Positions 43,887 through 53,065 of a stretch of 64,000 nt of DNA are shown here, one piece after another. Source of the stretch: Chitinophaga rhizophila (lineage in GTDB: Bacteria > Bacteroidota > Bacteroidia > Chitinophagales > Chitinophagaceae); the NCBI RefSeq assembly GCF_019492185.1, contig NZ_JAICCF010000002.1, forward strand, positions 372,001 to 436,000, in the 5' to 3' direction. The notes under the pieces were generated by a model. That model saw only the letters and a program-made list of their open reading frames with translations, had not been told where the DNA came from and did not search any database. Positions within the stretch are counted from its first letter, which is position 1. Each line of letters opens with the position of its first letter. A program made the position numbers and the translations under genes.

Positions 43887-44867
43887 ATGATATTCAGCTT
43901 TTCGGCAACAGCCGATTTCGACTTCATGACATACTTTGCGCGCCACATTGGTGCAACGGTAAGTAACAATATGCTGGTCATACCGGAATATTTGGGAGAA
44001 GGTCACATTCGTAAAATAGATTTGAGTGCCGAGTTTAAGATAACCATTCATCGTTACATCCTGAAAGAGGATCTGGTAATCAAGCGCAATACGTCTGGCC
44101 AGAAGAATGATCTGATCACAGCATTTTTCTATAGCAATGAGCAGCCGCTAGGTATTACCTATAACGATGCTCCCGATATTAGTTTTTCCCAACGGGACGA
44201 TTCTGCTGTACAGGTAACCTCAAATGACATCAACTCGACCATAAGATTTCCTGCGCGTTATTCCATTCATTACATGGTAGTTGCAATCACACCTTCGTAC
44301 TTGAAACAGCTATTAGCCTTTGATCGGCTAAATTCAACACTTCAAACCATTACAGGAAGTGGAAATTCTTTCCTTTACTTTGAACGAATGACTACCGAAA
44401 CAGGAGTATTACTTAAGCATCTCAGCACCATCGATTTACAGGAAAGCCTGAGTCATTTCTATATGCATATCAAGGTGCAGGAGCTGCTATACCTTATATT
44501 CCAGAAATTATCATTACGCGAAAGTACCACTCATCAGCATATTAACAACGCGGACGCAGCCAGACTATTACATATCCGCAACGAAATTGTTAGCGACCTT
44601 AGTGTTCCGCCCGTACTGAGTGAGTTGGCACAGTTGGGTGCAATGAGCGAAACGAAGCTTAAACAACTCTTTAAACAGACTTTCGGGACTACAATATATA
44701 ACTATTATCAACAGGCAAGAATGGAAGAAGCAGCCTTCCTATTGAAACAAGGCAATCGCTCCGTCGCAGAGGTGGGTTATGAATTGGGATTTTCAAATCT
44801 CAGTCACTTTAGCCGGCTATTTGAAAGACATTATGGGCTAAATCCTAAAAAATATTCTTATTCCTAA
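43887..44867 (+). CDS. AraC-family transcriptional regulator
   Basis: 326 residues. N-terminal sensor of about 200 residues with a beta core (HRYILKEDLVIKRNTSGQ), then two helix-turn-helix motifs near the end (LSELAQLGAMSETKLKQLFK; SVAEVGYELGFSNLSHFSRL, then GLNPKKYS), the standard AraC/XylS layout. It lies just upstream of an old yellow enzyme and a quinone reductase and probably controls them. The inducer is unknown. Confidence 0.9.
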   Translation: MIFSFSATADFDFMTYFARHIGATVSNNMLVIPEYLGEGHIRKIDLSAEFKITIHRYILKEDLVIKRNTSGQKNDLITAFFYSNEQPLGITYNDAPDISFSQRDDSAVQVTSNDINSTIRFPARYSIHYMVVAITPSYLKQLLAFDRLNSTLQTITGSGNSFLYFERMTTETGVLLKHLSTIDLQESLSHFYMHIKVQELLYLIFQKLSLRESTTHQHINNADAARLLHIRNEIVSDLSVPPVLSELAQLGAMSETKLKQLFKQTFGTTIYNYYQQARMEEAAFLLKQGNRSVAEVGYELGFSNLSHFSRLFERHYGLNPKKYSYS

Positions 44868-44962
44868 GTTCACCAAGAAAAACATACATACTGGTTACTT
44901 CTGTCTTTTTGGACTATTTTTTCGACTTTTAGGGCTATTTAACCCTTATAACTAAGCGCAAC

Positions 44963-44989
44963 TTTGTGATGTAAATAAAACATCACAAA
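44963..44989 (+). promoter_or_regulatory. Inverted repeat at the start of the OYE gene
   Basis: TTTGTGATGT - 7 bases - ACATCACAAA, perfect ten-base arms ending next to the ATG at 44990. The left arm overlaps a CAACTTTG box, one mismatch from the -7 consensus. It fits a repressor site or a leader hairpin that hides the start. Confidence 0.5.
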
Positions 44990-46056
44990 ATGAAACAGTT
45001 ATTCTCATCTTATACAAAAGGAGTTCTCCAGTTAAAAAACCGTGTTGTTATGGCCCCTATGACCAGAAGCAGGGCGTTAAACAATCTTCCCAATGAACTG
45101 ATGGCGACCTATTATAAGCAGCGTTCCGGCGCAGGGCTTATTATTACAGAGGGGACATCTCCAAGCCCTGAGGGACTAGGTTACCCACGTATTCCGGGAA
45201 TTTACTCTGACGCGCAGGTGGACGGCTGGAAAATGGTAACAAAAGCTGTACATGAAGGTGGGGCTAAGATCTTCCTGCAACTTATGCATACAGGTCGTAT
45301 CGCGCACATAGCAAATCTGCCTGAAGGATATCATCCAGTTGGCATCTCTGACATTAAAGCAGCAGGTGAGATCTTTACTGATAAAGAAGGAATGCAAGAA
45401 CACGCTGTACCTAAAGTCTGGATACTGACGGAATCAAGCATTTGATAAGCAGTTTTGTGACGGCAGCAGCAAATGCTATCAGAGCCGGCTTTGACGGGGT
45501 GGAGTTGCATGGGGCCAATGGTTACATTCTTGAACAATCGTTGAATCCTCACATTAATAACCGCACAGACATTTATGGAGGAAACATTGAAAACCGTTGC
45601 AGGTTACTCCTGGATATCATCAGAGAGATTTCCAAAGTAATTGGAGCTGAAAAAGTAGGCGTTCGTGTTTCGCCATACTCAACTCTGGGCGATATACCAG
45701 CTTACAATGCAGAAGAGACTGATCAAACCTACGCTTATTTAGCTAGCGAATTAAACCATCTCGGAATAGCATATATACATATTTCTGATAGTCCAGCGAT
45801 TCCGGAAAAAACGCACCAGCAAATCCGGAGCAATTTTACTAACACCCTGATCTACTGTAATGGACTTACACCTGAAACAGCTGCTGCCAAAATAAGTGAT
45901 GGATCTGCAGATCTCGTAGCCTTCGGAAGAAGTTTTCTGGCAAATCCGGACTTTGTCAAAAGAATAGAAAAAAACGCTCCTTTCAATGACGTAGACTACA
46001 TGAGTCTATATACTCCCGGAGAACAAGGCTATACTAATTATGCTATACTGCCTTAA
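44990..46056 (+). pseudogene. Old yellow enzyme-family (NemA-like) ene reductase, single-base frameshift
   Basis: Two ORFs in different frames are halves of one 355-residue flavoprotein. The first 151 codons hold the barrel start (FSSYTKGVLQLKNRVVMAPM; TSPSPEGLGYPRIPGIY), the second the rest (AAANAIRAGFDGVELHGANG; NPHINNRTDIYGG; FGRSFLANPDFVKRI). At 45416-45420 (GTCTG) one base is missing: restoring it gives PKVLDTDGI, as in relatives. All motifs of the second half are intact, so the loss is recent or a sequencing error. Family enzymes reduce alkenes and nitro-esters with NADPH and FMN. Downstream of an AraC regulator. Confidence 0.8.
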
Positions 46057-46132
46057 TTCTCTTGCCAGATATTACACTAATGTTACTACGTACAGTAGAA
46101 AACCTTCCTTTAATACCAACAAAGTAAACAAA

Positions 46133-47083
46133 ATGAAACAAGTAATTTATAAACAGTTTGGTAACGAAAACGTTCTTGAGATAACAACAAAAGTGACACC
46201 TGCATTAGGAAAGAATCAATTATTAGTTCGGGTGAAAGCAGTATCTATTAATCCGTTGGACTGGAAACTTTATCGGGGAGAGATGAAGCTAATGTCCGGA
46301 TCGAAATTTCCGAAAGCTGTCGGTATAGATTTTTCAGGAGTGATAGAAAATACAGGTAGTGACGTAAAGCGTTTTAAAATAGGTGATGAAGTATTAGGAC
46401 TGGTGGACGTATTTAAAGGTGGTGCACTGGCAGACTATGTTATTGTGAAAGATACAGATCTTGCTGTAAAACCGGCTAATATATCTTTTGAGGAAGCTGC
46501 AACACTACCCGTAGCAGGACTTTCAGCACTTCAGATAATTGACAGCCTGGCTAAAATACATGCAGGCCAGCATGTACTTATTAATGGGGCCAGCGGGGGA
46601 ATTGGTGTATTCGCAGTACAGATAGCTAAACAACGTGGTGCGAGCGTGACGGCGGTAGTAAGTAGTAAGGGAAATAAACTAGCCGCCGAGTTAGGGGCCG
46701 ACCATGTGATAGACTATACCAAAGACGATATAGCTCAAATAGCTATGCTGTTTGATACAGTGATTGACCTTTCAACAAAGCTCTCCTTCAAAGACGCAAA
46801 AAAACTGATGAAGAAGCAAGCTACTTTTGTTACAACTCTTGCATCTCCTCTCATACTCCTTAAATCTATATTCAATAATCTCCTCTCAGGAAAAAAATTG
46901 AAAGTACTGATATTGAAGCCTGGTATTGAAAAGCTTGAAAGAGTATCTGAACTCGCGAAGAATGGCATGTCGATAGTAGTGAATAAGACGTATGGTCTTG
47001 ATCAGGTTAGAAAAGCTTACGAAGAAACGAGCAAAGGCGGGATTGTCGGTAAATCGGTAATCATAACTGCCGATCATCTGTAA
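46133..47083 (+). CDS. Zinc-free MDR-type quinone/enone oxidoreductase
   Basis: 316 residues from MKQVIYKQFGNENVLEI (start 46133); the frame runs back to 46040 inside the OYE gene. It has a GroES-like N-terminal domain without zinc cysteines and a Rossmann domain with NGASGGIGVFAVQIAKQRGA, AELGADHVIDYTKDD and NADPH-type charge. Ends KSVIITAD. Belongs to the quinone oxidoreductase/enoyl reductase group, reducing quinones or alpha,beta-enones. It starts about 75 bases after the OYE, in the same direction, and is likely expressed with it. Confidence 0.85.
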   Translation: MKQVIYKQFGNENVLEITTKVTPALGKNQLLVRVKAVSINPLDWKLYRGEMKLMSGSKFPKAVGIDFSGVIENTGSDVKRFKIGDEVLGLVDVFKGGALADYVIVKDTDLAVKPANISFEEAATLPVAGLSALQIIDSLAKIHAGQHVLINGASGGIGVFAVQIAKQRGASVTAVVSSKGNKLAAELGADHVIDYTKDDIAQIAMLFDTVIDLSTKLSFKDAKKLMKKQATFVTTLASPLILLKSIFNNLLSGKKLKVLILKPGIEKLERVSELAKNGMSIVVNKTYGLDQVRKAYEETSKGGIVGKSVIITADHL

Positions 47084-47148
47084 CAGATGCAATAATTCAT
47101 CTTATAAAACCTTTAAAAGGTAAGCATAGTGTCCTGTTTATACGGCTT

Positions 47149-47217
47149 ATTCTTACTAATCTCCTTATAGGGAAACCGCGTATCAAGCGATTTACTTACA
47201 AGGAGATTAGCAAGAAT
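47149..47217. terminator. Long-loop hairpin between convergent genes
   Basis: 18-base arms (47149-47166, 47200-47217), one mismatch that is G-U on the minus strand, and a 33-base loop, between the quinone reductase and paoC stops. The loop is longer than usual for a terminator. Confidence 0.5.
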
Positions 47218-47230
47218 TACTTGCCTGTAC

Positions 47231-49513
47231 TTAGATTAGTTTATCTGGAGTCAGTGGCAGATCACGTAATCTTTTACCTGTTGCATTAAATACAGCATTA
47301 GCGATGGCCGCAGACACACCTGTGATACCTATCTCTCCAATGCCTCTTGCTCCAATTGGTGATATATGTGGATCAGGCTTCCCTATGAAGTGAACATCAA
47401 TCGGTGGTACATCGAGGTTGACAGGGACGTGATAGTCAGCCAATGTGCGCGTCACAGGATTCCCCCAACGTTGATCGTATTCTGTTGCCTCCATGAGGGC
47501 CGCACCAATACCAAAAATAACACCGCCAATAATCTGAGAACGTGCGGTCTTCTCATTCATGATTCGCCCTACGTCGTGTACGCTGGTGAAACGTTTCACA
47601 CGAACAGTTCCGAAATCCTCGTCTACCCACACTTCGGCAAACTGAGCCCCAAAAGAGTGAAATGAATGTTGTTTAATATCACTATTCTGCTCAGCAGGTG
47701 TTTCTCTTGGAGTACACAGTGCACTAGGAACAGTCATACCGGCCCCGGAAACAGGCTGAGTTGTTGCACAAGCTTCTAATTCTGTACGTTTAGCACGACG
47801 CAAGATATCAACATAAGCATCGGCCTTTTTCTCATCGCCGGTAATGAAGAGTTTACCATTAGCAAAGCCAATTTCCTCCGGCTTACGGCCATGAAGCTTG
47901 GACGAGGAATCGGCTATTGCTAATGTCGTCAATTCTTTCCTTAGCATTACACAAGATTCCATTGCTGCAGGGTGGATGCTGGCCGTGGTTTGTGACCCTC
48001 CGGCTAATGGCGCAGCGGGTAGGCTGGAGTCACCAATTTTCACTTCGATGCGGTCTACGGGTATACCAAGTGCATCAGCGACTGTTTGCGCCAGAACGGT
48101 ATAAGTTCCCGTACCAATGTCAATAGACGCCGTTCCAACTGTTACTTCTCCATTCGCCGTCATTGTAACTTTGACAGACGCTGCACTACGCCCACCCGGA
48201 TAGGTTGCGGTTGCCATTCCATACCCAACCAGGTATTTACCAACCCGTTTCTGTCTCGGTTCCATACTTCGCGCAGACCAGCCAAAGTTCTCCGCACCAA
48301 TTTTATAACAGTCAACCAGGTATTCACTCGAGAACTCATGCCCCTTCATCGGATCATTGGTAGTATGATTCGCAATTCTAAAAGCTATCGGATCCATCTT
48401 CAGCTCGTACGCAATTTCATCGAGCGCAGATTCCAACGCGAAGGTTCCCGGTGCCTCTCCAGGAGCACGCATAAAGGTCGGCGTACCTCTGTTAAGTTTA
48501 GCTACGTTGTAGGTCACCTCTCTCAGTGGTGCTTTATACAGCACAAGAGATTGTTTGCCACTCGGTTCAAAAAACTCGGTGAGGTTAGTATATGAATCGG
48601 TATGATGCCTAAGTGCACTTAATTTTCCTGCAGCATCAGTACCCAGTGCCACCTTCTGAATGGTAGCTGCGCGATGTCCTACATTTGTTTGCATCATCTG
48701 CCGGGTTAATGCGAGTTTTACCGGACGCTTAACTACCTTTGCAGCCATCGCGACAAGCAGTGTATGTAGCCAAAGGCCTTTACTGCCAAAGCCCCCACCT
48801 ACATATGGCGCAATGACCTGAACATTCCCAGGTTGCAATCCCAGGAAATATGCTGCAATTGCACTAGTCATACCTACACCCTGCGTAGCATCATACAAAG
48901 TTAACTTCTCGGTTCCATCCCATACGGCGACAGTTGCATGAGGCTCCATAGGATGATGATGTTCCACAGGCGTAGTGTAGGTTTGATTAACACGGTGTGC
49001 GGAAGCCGCAAGTGGACCCGCCGCCTTTCCTTCATTTACCTGTGCCTCTTCACCCATAAACATTTTAGGCTTCTTGGCCTTTGGAAGCTCTGACTTAAGA
49101 TCATTAGCTCCCTTTTCTGCATTGTAGCGGACCTTTAGCCTATAAGCAGCATTACGCGCCTGTTCGTAACTTTCAGCTACTACTACAGCAATAAATTGCC
49201 CCAGATAATGCACCTTATTATCCTGCAATGGAGGCAATGTTTCACCCAGGAATGCAGCTCCTGCTTTCATCTGGGCCTCCTGATCAAGGGGTTTAAGCTT
49301 CAGGGCATTCTTATGACTGATCACGGCTAATACGCCTGGTTCCTTTTTAGCAGCCGCATCATCGATGGATGCAATTTGTCCTTTTGCAATAGTAGCACGC
49401 ACAGGAAATGCGTAGGCCATACCTTGCTGGTTAAATTCAGCAGCATATGTTGCCTTACCAGTCACCTTCAGGCGACCGTCTATACGGCTAATAGGTTTGC
49501 CAATTTCGCTCAT
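47231..49513 (-). CDS. paoC: Molybdopterin subunit of a PaoABC-like aldehyde oxidoreductase
   Basis: 760 residues of the xanthine-dehydrogenase large-subunit fold. ISRIDGRLKVTGKATYAAEF is the usual start, VGGGFGSKG the molybdopterin loop, PTFMRAPGEAPGTFALES the substrate-site Arg region and GARGIGEIGITGV the catalytic Glu loop. Length matches the YagR/PaoC group. It oxidises aldehydes, mainly aromatic, to acids. Third gene of the operon after the Fe-S and FAD subunits, with 142 bases between it and the FAD gene. No signal of its own; it would travel with the Fe-S subunit. No PaoD-like maturase is visible. Confidence 0.85.
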   Translation of the reverse strand: MSEIGKPISRIDGRLKVTGKATYAAEFNQQGMAYAFPVRATIAKGQIASIDDAAAKKEPGVLAVISHKNALKLKPLDQEAQMKAGAAFLGETLPPLQDNKVHYLGQFIAVVVAESYEQARNAAYRLKVRYNAEKGANDLKSELPKAKKPKMFMGEEAQVNEGKAAGPLAASAHRVNQTYTTPVEHHHPMEPHATVAVWDGTEKLTLYDATQGVGMTSAIAAYFLGLQPGNVQVIAPYVGGGFGSKGLWLHTLLVAMAAKVVKRPVKLALTRQMMQTNVGHRAATIQKVALGTDAAGKLSALRHHTDSYTNLTEFFEPSGKQSLVLYKAPLREVTYNVAKLNRGTPTFMRAPGEAPGTFALESALDEIAYELKMDPIAFRIANHTTNDPMKGHEFSSEYLVDCYKIGAENFGWSARSMEPRQKRVGKYLVGYGMATATYPGGRSAASVKVTMTANGEVTVGTASIDIGTGTYTVLAQTVADALGIPVDRIEVKIGDSSLPAAPLAGGSQTTASIHPAAMESCVMLRKELTTLAIADSSSKLHGRKPEEIGFANGKLFITGDEKKADAYVDILRRAKRTELEACATTQPVSGAGMTVPSALCTPRETPAEQNSDIKQHSFHSFGAQFAEVWVDEDFGTVRVKRFTSVHDVGRIMNEKTARSQIIGGVIFGIGAALMEATEYDQRWGNPVTRTLADYHVPVNLDVPPIDVHFIGKPDPHISPIGARGIGEIGITGVSAAIANAVFNATGKRLRDLPLTPDKLI

Positions 49514-49655
49514 AATCTAAACGATTAGTCTGTTGAGAATCTTGTTTTGCCATCCTGGCGTCAAGTTTATATCTACCCTCCACTACAGGCTACATATACA
49601 ACTTTCTGCAAGTCATGTTAAGCCATCTATCTATGCCTGGCGTCAGGAAAATAAC

Positions 49656-50678
49656 TTAAACATTGTCTTCGAGGCCGGCGTTTATACCATATCCTGCTCC
49701 GCTCGTCGCATTTGAGAGTGCTCGCACGATTGCCTCCACCGCCATCTTCACCTTGTACTTATTATGTTCCAATGGTTTGGCAGATTTAAGTTCTGCGTCT
49801 GCGGCGGCTTTGAAGTTTGCTTCTGTTGCTTCCTTACCGCTCAGCCATTTTTCAGCCACGTTAGCTCGCCATGGTTTATGAGCAACTCCTCCAAGGGCAA
49901 TCCGCACATCCTTAATTTTATTCCCATCCAGGGAGAGGGCCGCAGCAACCGATACCAATGCAAAAGCATAAGATGATCTTTCCCTGATTTTGAGATAATA
50001 TGAATGTTCCGCGAAATTATTTTCAGGTAGCTCTATAGTAGTAATCAGTTCACCATGTTTGAGGTTGTTATCAACTTCGGGATTATTTTCTGGCAGACGG
50101 TGAAAATCAACAAAGGGAATTGTACGCTGTTCTTTTCCTGGCGTCTCTACATGTACCACAGCATCAAGCGCCGCTAATGCTACCGCCATATCGGAAGGGT
50201 ATACTGCTACGCATTTTTCTGACCAACCTAAAATTGCATGATTTCGATTTATACCTTTCAAAGCGCCACAACCCGATCCTTTTTCCCGCTTATTGCAGGG
50301 CATATTCACATCGTAGAAGTAAGGACAACGTGTACGCTGAATAAGGTTACCCCCATTCGTGGCCATATTCCGGATCTGGGCGCTGGCTCCTGCCAGAATG
50401 GCCATGCTCAACAATGGGTATCCCTTACGGACCCTTTCATGGTTGGCGGTAAAAGCATTCGTAGCCATAGCGCCAATTGATATACCATTAGAAGATTTAT
50501 CAATATCTGTGTACTTTAAACGGGTAACATTGACTAGTTCTGAAGGGTGCATCACATCTTCCTTCATCAGGTCCAAAAGATTAGTTCCTCCTCCTAAAAA
50601 TCTCGCAGTAGGATTAGCGGATACGGTCGTGATGGCAGAGCCGGTATCGTTTGCAGTTGAAAATTTGAATGATCTCAT
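49656..50678 (-). CDS. paoB: FAD subunit of a PaoABC-like aldehyde oxidoreductase
   Basis: 340 residues, CO-dehydrogenase medium-subunit fold: ARFLGGGTNLLDLMKED and ATNGGNLIQRTRCPYFYD are the FAD loops. A cysteine set CPYFYDVNMPCNKREKGSGC is the extra [4Fe-4S] site typical of PaoB/YagS, not found in ordinary xanthine dehydrogenase. The C-terminal domain ends VKMAVEAIVRAL. It passes electrons from the Fe-S clusters to an acceptor. Starts 21 bases after the Fe-S gene stop. Confidence 0.85.
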   Translation of the reverse strand: MRSFKFSTANDTGSAITTVSANPTARFLGGGTNLLDLMKEDVMHPSELVNVTRLKYTDIDKSSNGISIGAMATNAFTANHERVRKGYPLLSMAILAGASAQIRNMATNGGNLIQRTRCPYFYDVNMPCNKREKGSGCGALKGINRNHAILGWSEKCVAVYPSDMAVALAALDAVVHVETPGKEQRTIPFVDFHRLPENNPEVDNNLKHGELITTIELPENNFAEHSYYLKIRERSSYAFALVSVAAALSLDGNKIKDVRIALGGVAHKPWRANVAEKWLSGKEATEANFKAAADAELKSAKPLEHNKYKVKMAVEAIVRALSNATSGAGYGINAGLEDNV

Positions 50679-50699
50679 GATGACGATTGCTTGATTTGA

Positions 50700-51488
50700 T
50701 CAAATAGTGCCGTCAGCGAATTGCCAAACCTGGGCAACTGCCTTATCACCGTGTACCTCGCGAATGGCATCGACTATATTAGGATAGGCTCCGCAACGGC
50801 AAATGTTTCCTGACATCCGCTCTCGTATCTCTTCGTCAGAAAGTTTCAAAGACTTACCCATTTTGCGCACGTCGCTGGTAACGTAACTGGCCTCTCCATT
50901 CTTTGCTTCATTTACGAGTGCAACTGCAGAGCAAATTTGTCCCGGAGTACAGTACCCGCATTGGAATCCATCATGTTTAATGAATGCAGCCTGCATAGGA
51001 TGAAGATCGTTGCCCTTGGCCAAACCTTCAATTGTGGTAACTTCTTTGTCTTCACACGTTGCCGTAAGCGTCAGGCAAGAAAGGACCCTCCTATCGTCTA
51101 TAATCACCGTACATGCGCCACATTGACCATGATCACACCCTTTTTTGGAACCGGTCAGTTCGAGGCGCTCACGTAGTGTGTCAAGAAGGGTCATACGCGA
51201 GTCTACGAGCAGCTGCTGCGCGTTACCATTGACTTTAAATGATACATTGACACCGTTTTCGATGCCCGTCGGAGGCAGTGAGGCGCTGGCTGCGCTCCTG
51301 GCCATTAATTGTTCGATACCGAGAAGATGCGTTGCCAGTAAACTGGATCCGGTATACGTTAGCAATTTAAGAAAATGACGTCGCTTCATGCCAGAAGTAA
51401 TGATCTCACTCATTTCATCAGGCATCAGCTCTTCAAGGGCTCGTCTCTCAGCATCCGTTAGATCCGGAAACTTAGGTTGATCTTCCAT
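50700..51488 (-). CDS. paoA: Tat-targeted [2Fe-2S] subunit of a PaoABC-like aldehyde oxidoreductase
   Basis: 262 residues. A twin-arginine signal (MKRRHFLKLLTYTGSSLLA) starts only at residue 34, after a charged extension; a start there cannot be excluded. The plant-ferredoxin domain has CDHGQCGACTVIIDDRRVLSC for the first cluster, and the second [2Fe-2S] domain CGYCTPGQICS and ICRCGAYPNIVDAI. The set of eight cluster cysteines is complete. Tat export of the assembled trimer to the periplasm is the known behaviour of PaoA. First gene of the operon. Confidence 0.85.
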   Translation of the reverse strand: MEDQPKFPDLTDAERRALEELMPDEMSEIITSGMKRRHFLKLLTYTGSSLLATHLLGIEQLMARSAASASLPPTGIENGVNVSFKVNGNAQQLLVDSRMTLLDTLRERLELTGSKKGCDHGQCGACTVIIDDRRVLSCLTLTATCEDKEVTTIEGLAKGNDLHPMQAAFIKHDGFQCGYCTPGQICSAVALVNEAKNGEASYVTSDVRKMGKSLKLSDEEIRERMSGNICRCGAYPNIVDAIREVHGDKAVAQVWQFADGTI

Positions 51489-51700
51489 CGTATATGTTTG
51501 AGGGGGTACTTAAATCGCTAAATTGGTAAATAGGCCATTACACAACTATGGTGGACACAGATTTCAGGGGCACAAGTACCGTATAAGGCACAAAAAGACA
51601 TGGTTGCTAGAGAAGATGCTCAAATAGCATACCGATCACTTGGCAGCTTATATCCAGACATTATATCATTTTATAAGCTTTAGAGCCAGACGCTTAGTGA
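51489..51700. other. Intergenic region upstream of paoA
   Basis: About 210 bases, presumably with the paoA promoter. A 27-codon frame beginning at 51600 reads like decayed coding sequence (MVAREDAQIAYRSLGSLYPD) but stops at once. No regulatory element was recognised. Confidence 0.3.
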
Positions 51701-51847
51701 ACTGCGACTTTTCAGGGTATATCAGCCTTAGATATTGATTATTTATATGCAAGTGAAAGCATACTCGGCTATAATAATTCCTCGGTCTGGGGAGACCGAT
51801 TTGATATGATTGGGGATACAGGAGTCAACGCTATCATTAAAAGCTAA
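51701..51847 (+). pseudogene. Possible 3' relic of a lost gene
   Basis: After an in-frame TGA, 48 codons run to a stop at 51845-51847. They read ISALDIDYLYASESILGYNN followed by SSVWGDRFDMIGDTGVNAII, with natural protein composition. No start codon or family match is apparent. It could be the tail of a decayed gene, together with the short frame at 51600. Confidence 0.3.
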
Positions 51848-51877
51848 AAAGCGAAAGTCTATACTACTAATAATAGT

Positions 51878-51910
51878 AAACACCGATATGCTTATCGCAT
51901 ACCGGTGTTT
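51878..51910. terminator. Hairpin overlapping the hydrolase stop codon
   Basis: 14-base arms (AAACACCG... / ...CGGTGTTT) with one G-U-type mismatch and a 5-base loop. The right arm encodes the last residues of the hydrolase ending at 51892. On the minus strand it is followed by ACTATTATTAGTAG. Confidence 0.6.
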
Positions 51911-52995
51911 TCCTTAATCCAAGTAGTCATCATTTTCAATATCTCTGGAGCAAAGTCCTCCTTTAACTGAAAGGGTTCACTGTTCGTACATTCTTTACAA
52001 TGCTGGAAGAGATGGTTTAATCCCGGCGCTTTGATTGTCGTGACATTCTTATTGGCAGTAGTATGTTGCTTTATGTAATTCAGATTGGCATCAGCATTGA
52101 CCATTATATCTTTATCACCATTGATTGCCAGAAATGGAACGTCTACCTTTTTGAGGAAGGGTGCCGGATCAAAACGGATGTGATATCGGTACCAAGGACC
52201 TGTGGCATTCATTACGTAAGACTCCATCGGAAAGAAGAAGCGACCTTTGTCTGCAGAATCCTGCGGATTAGCTACCATATAAAGACTGTCCTTAATCTGC
52301 CATTCCCTGTAAGCAGCACGCATATGTACTTCCAGATCTGGTGAATCTGCATGGGCATACACTGTATCGAACATAAACTTGTTAATGCTGTTAAATCTGT
52401 ATTTCTTTTGATCAGAAATAGGAGCAGTATTTACAATTGTCTCATTCTGGAGCTTCAAAGCCTGCAGTCCAGGTGTAGCCAAACCAGCAAGCGTAATAAT
52501 AAACGCTACATCTTTACTTTCGGCGGCTGCCATATAGGCGGCGGCGCCACCTTCACTATGACCAATCAAACCTACATTGCGGCTGTCAATACCTTTATAT
52601 TTACTCAGCCAGCGTAGGCTAGTAAGTGCATCTTTTGCAAAATCGGCGGTAGTAGCTTCCTGATATTTCCCAGTTGTCTCTCCCACCCCTCTGTCATCCA
52701 CTCTGAGAACTGCTATCCCATTCCTGGTAAGATAATCTGCGATTACCAGGAATGTCTTATGTCCCGCCATAGTGCCATCCCTATCCTGCATACCTGTACC
52801 TGATAATAACACAACAGCGGGGCTATTCTTTTTGTTCTGCGGCAAAGTTAACGTACCACCAAAACGAATAGTGCTATCGGCATTATAATATTGTACATTG
52901 ACGGACTGGTATGGTGTGTCGGCCACAACTGGATGTTTAGATACCGACTGAAAATATGCTGGGATTGCGATCAGTAAACTATATATGAAACTCAT
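51892..52995 (-). CDS. Exported alpha/beta hydrolase
   Basis: 367 residues with a short N-terminal hydrophobic signal (MSFIYSLLIAIPAYFQ). AVVLLSGTGMQDRDGT is the oxyanion region, VGLIGHSEGGAAAYMAA the nucleophile elbow (GHSEGG), NGDKDIMVN carries the acid Asp and LNHLFQHCKEC the His. Similar to S9-type or acyl-peptide hydrolase-like bacteroidete esterases that are secreted. Substrate unknown. It lies just upstream of, and in the same direction as, the TlpA gene that ends 70 bases before it starts, so it could share its transcript. Confidence 0.8.
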   Translation of the reverse strand: MSFIYSLLIAIPAYFQSVSKHPVVADTPYQSVNVQYYNADSTIRFGGTLTLPQNKKNSPAVVLLSGTGMQDRDGTMAGHKTFLVIADYLTRNGIAVLRVDDRGVGETTGKYQEATTADFAKDALTSLRWLSKYKGIDSRNVGLIGHSEGGAAAYMAAAESKDVAFIITLAGLATPGLQALKLQNETIVNTAPISDQKKYRFNSINKFMFDTVYAHADSPDLEVHMRAAYREWQIKDSLYMVANPQDSADKGRFFFPMESYVMNATGPWYRYHIRFDPAPFLKKVDVPFLAINGDKDIMVNADANLNYIKQHTTANKNVTTIKAPGLNHLFQHCKECTNSEPFQLKEDFAPEILKMMTTWIKENTGMR

Positions 52996-53065
52996 AAGGG
53001 CTAAAATTACAGGAAGGCAGTAAACTGCCCTCCATTATTTCTCGTTACTCTGTTTTATCAACCAT

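Noticed and set aside
48086..48595. 169-codon antisense ORF over paoC
   Set aside because: Arg/Ser-rich shadow frame of a well-supported catalytic subunit.
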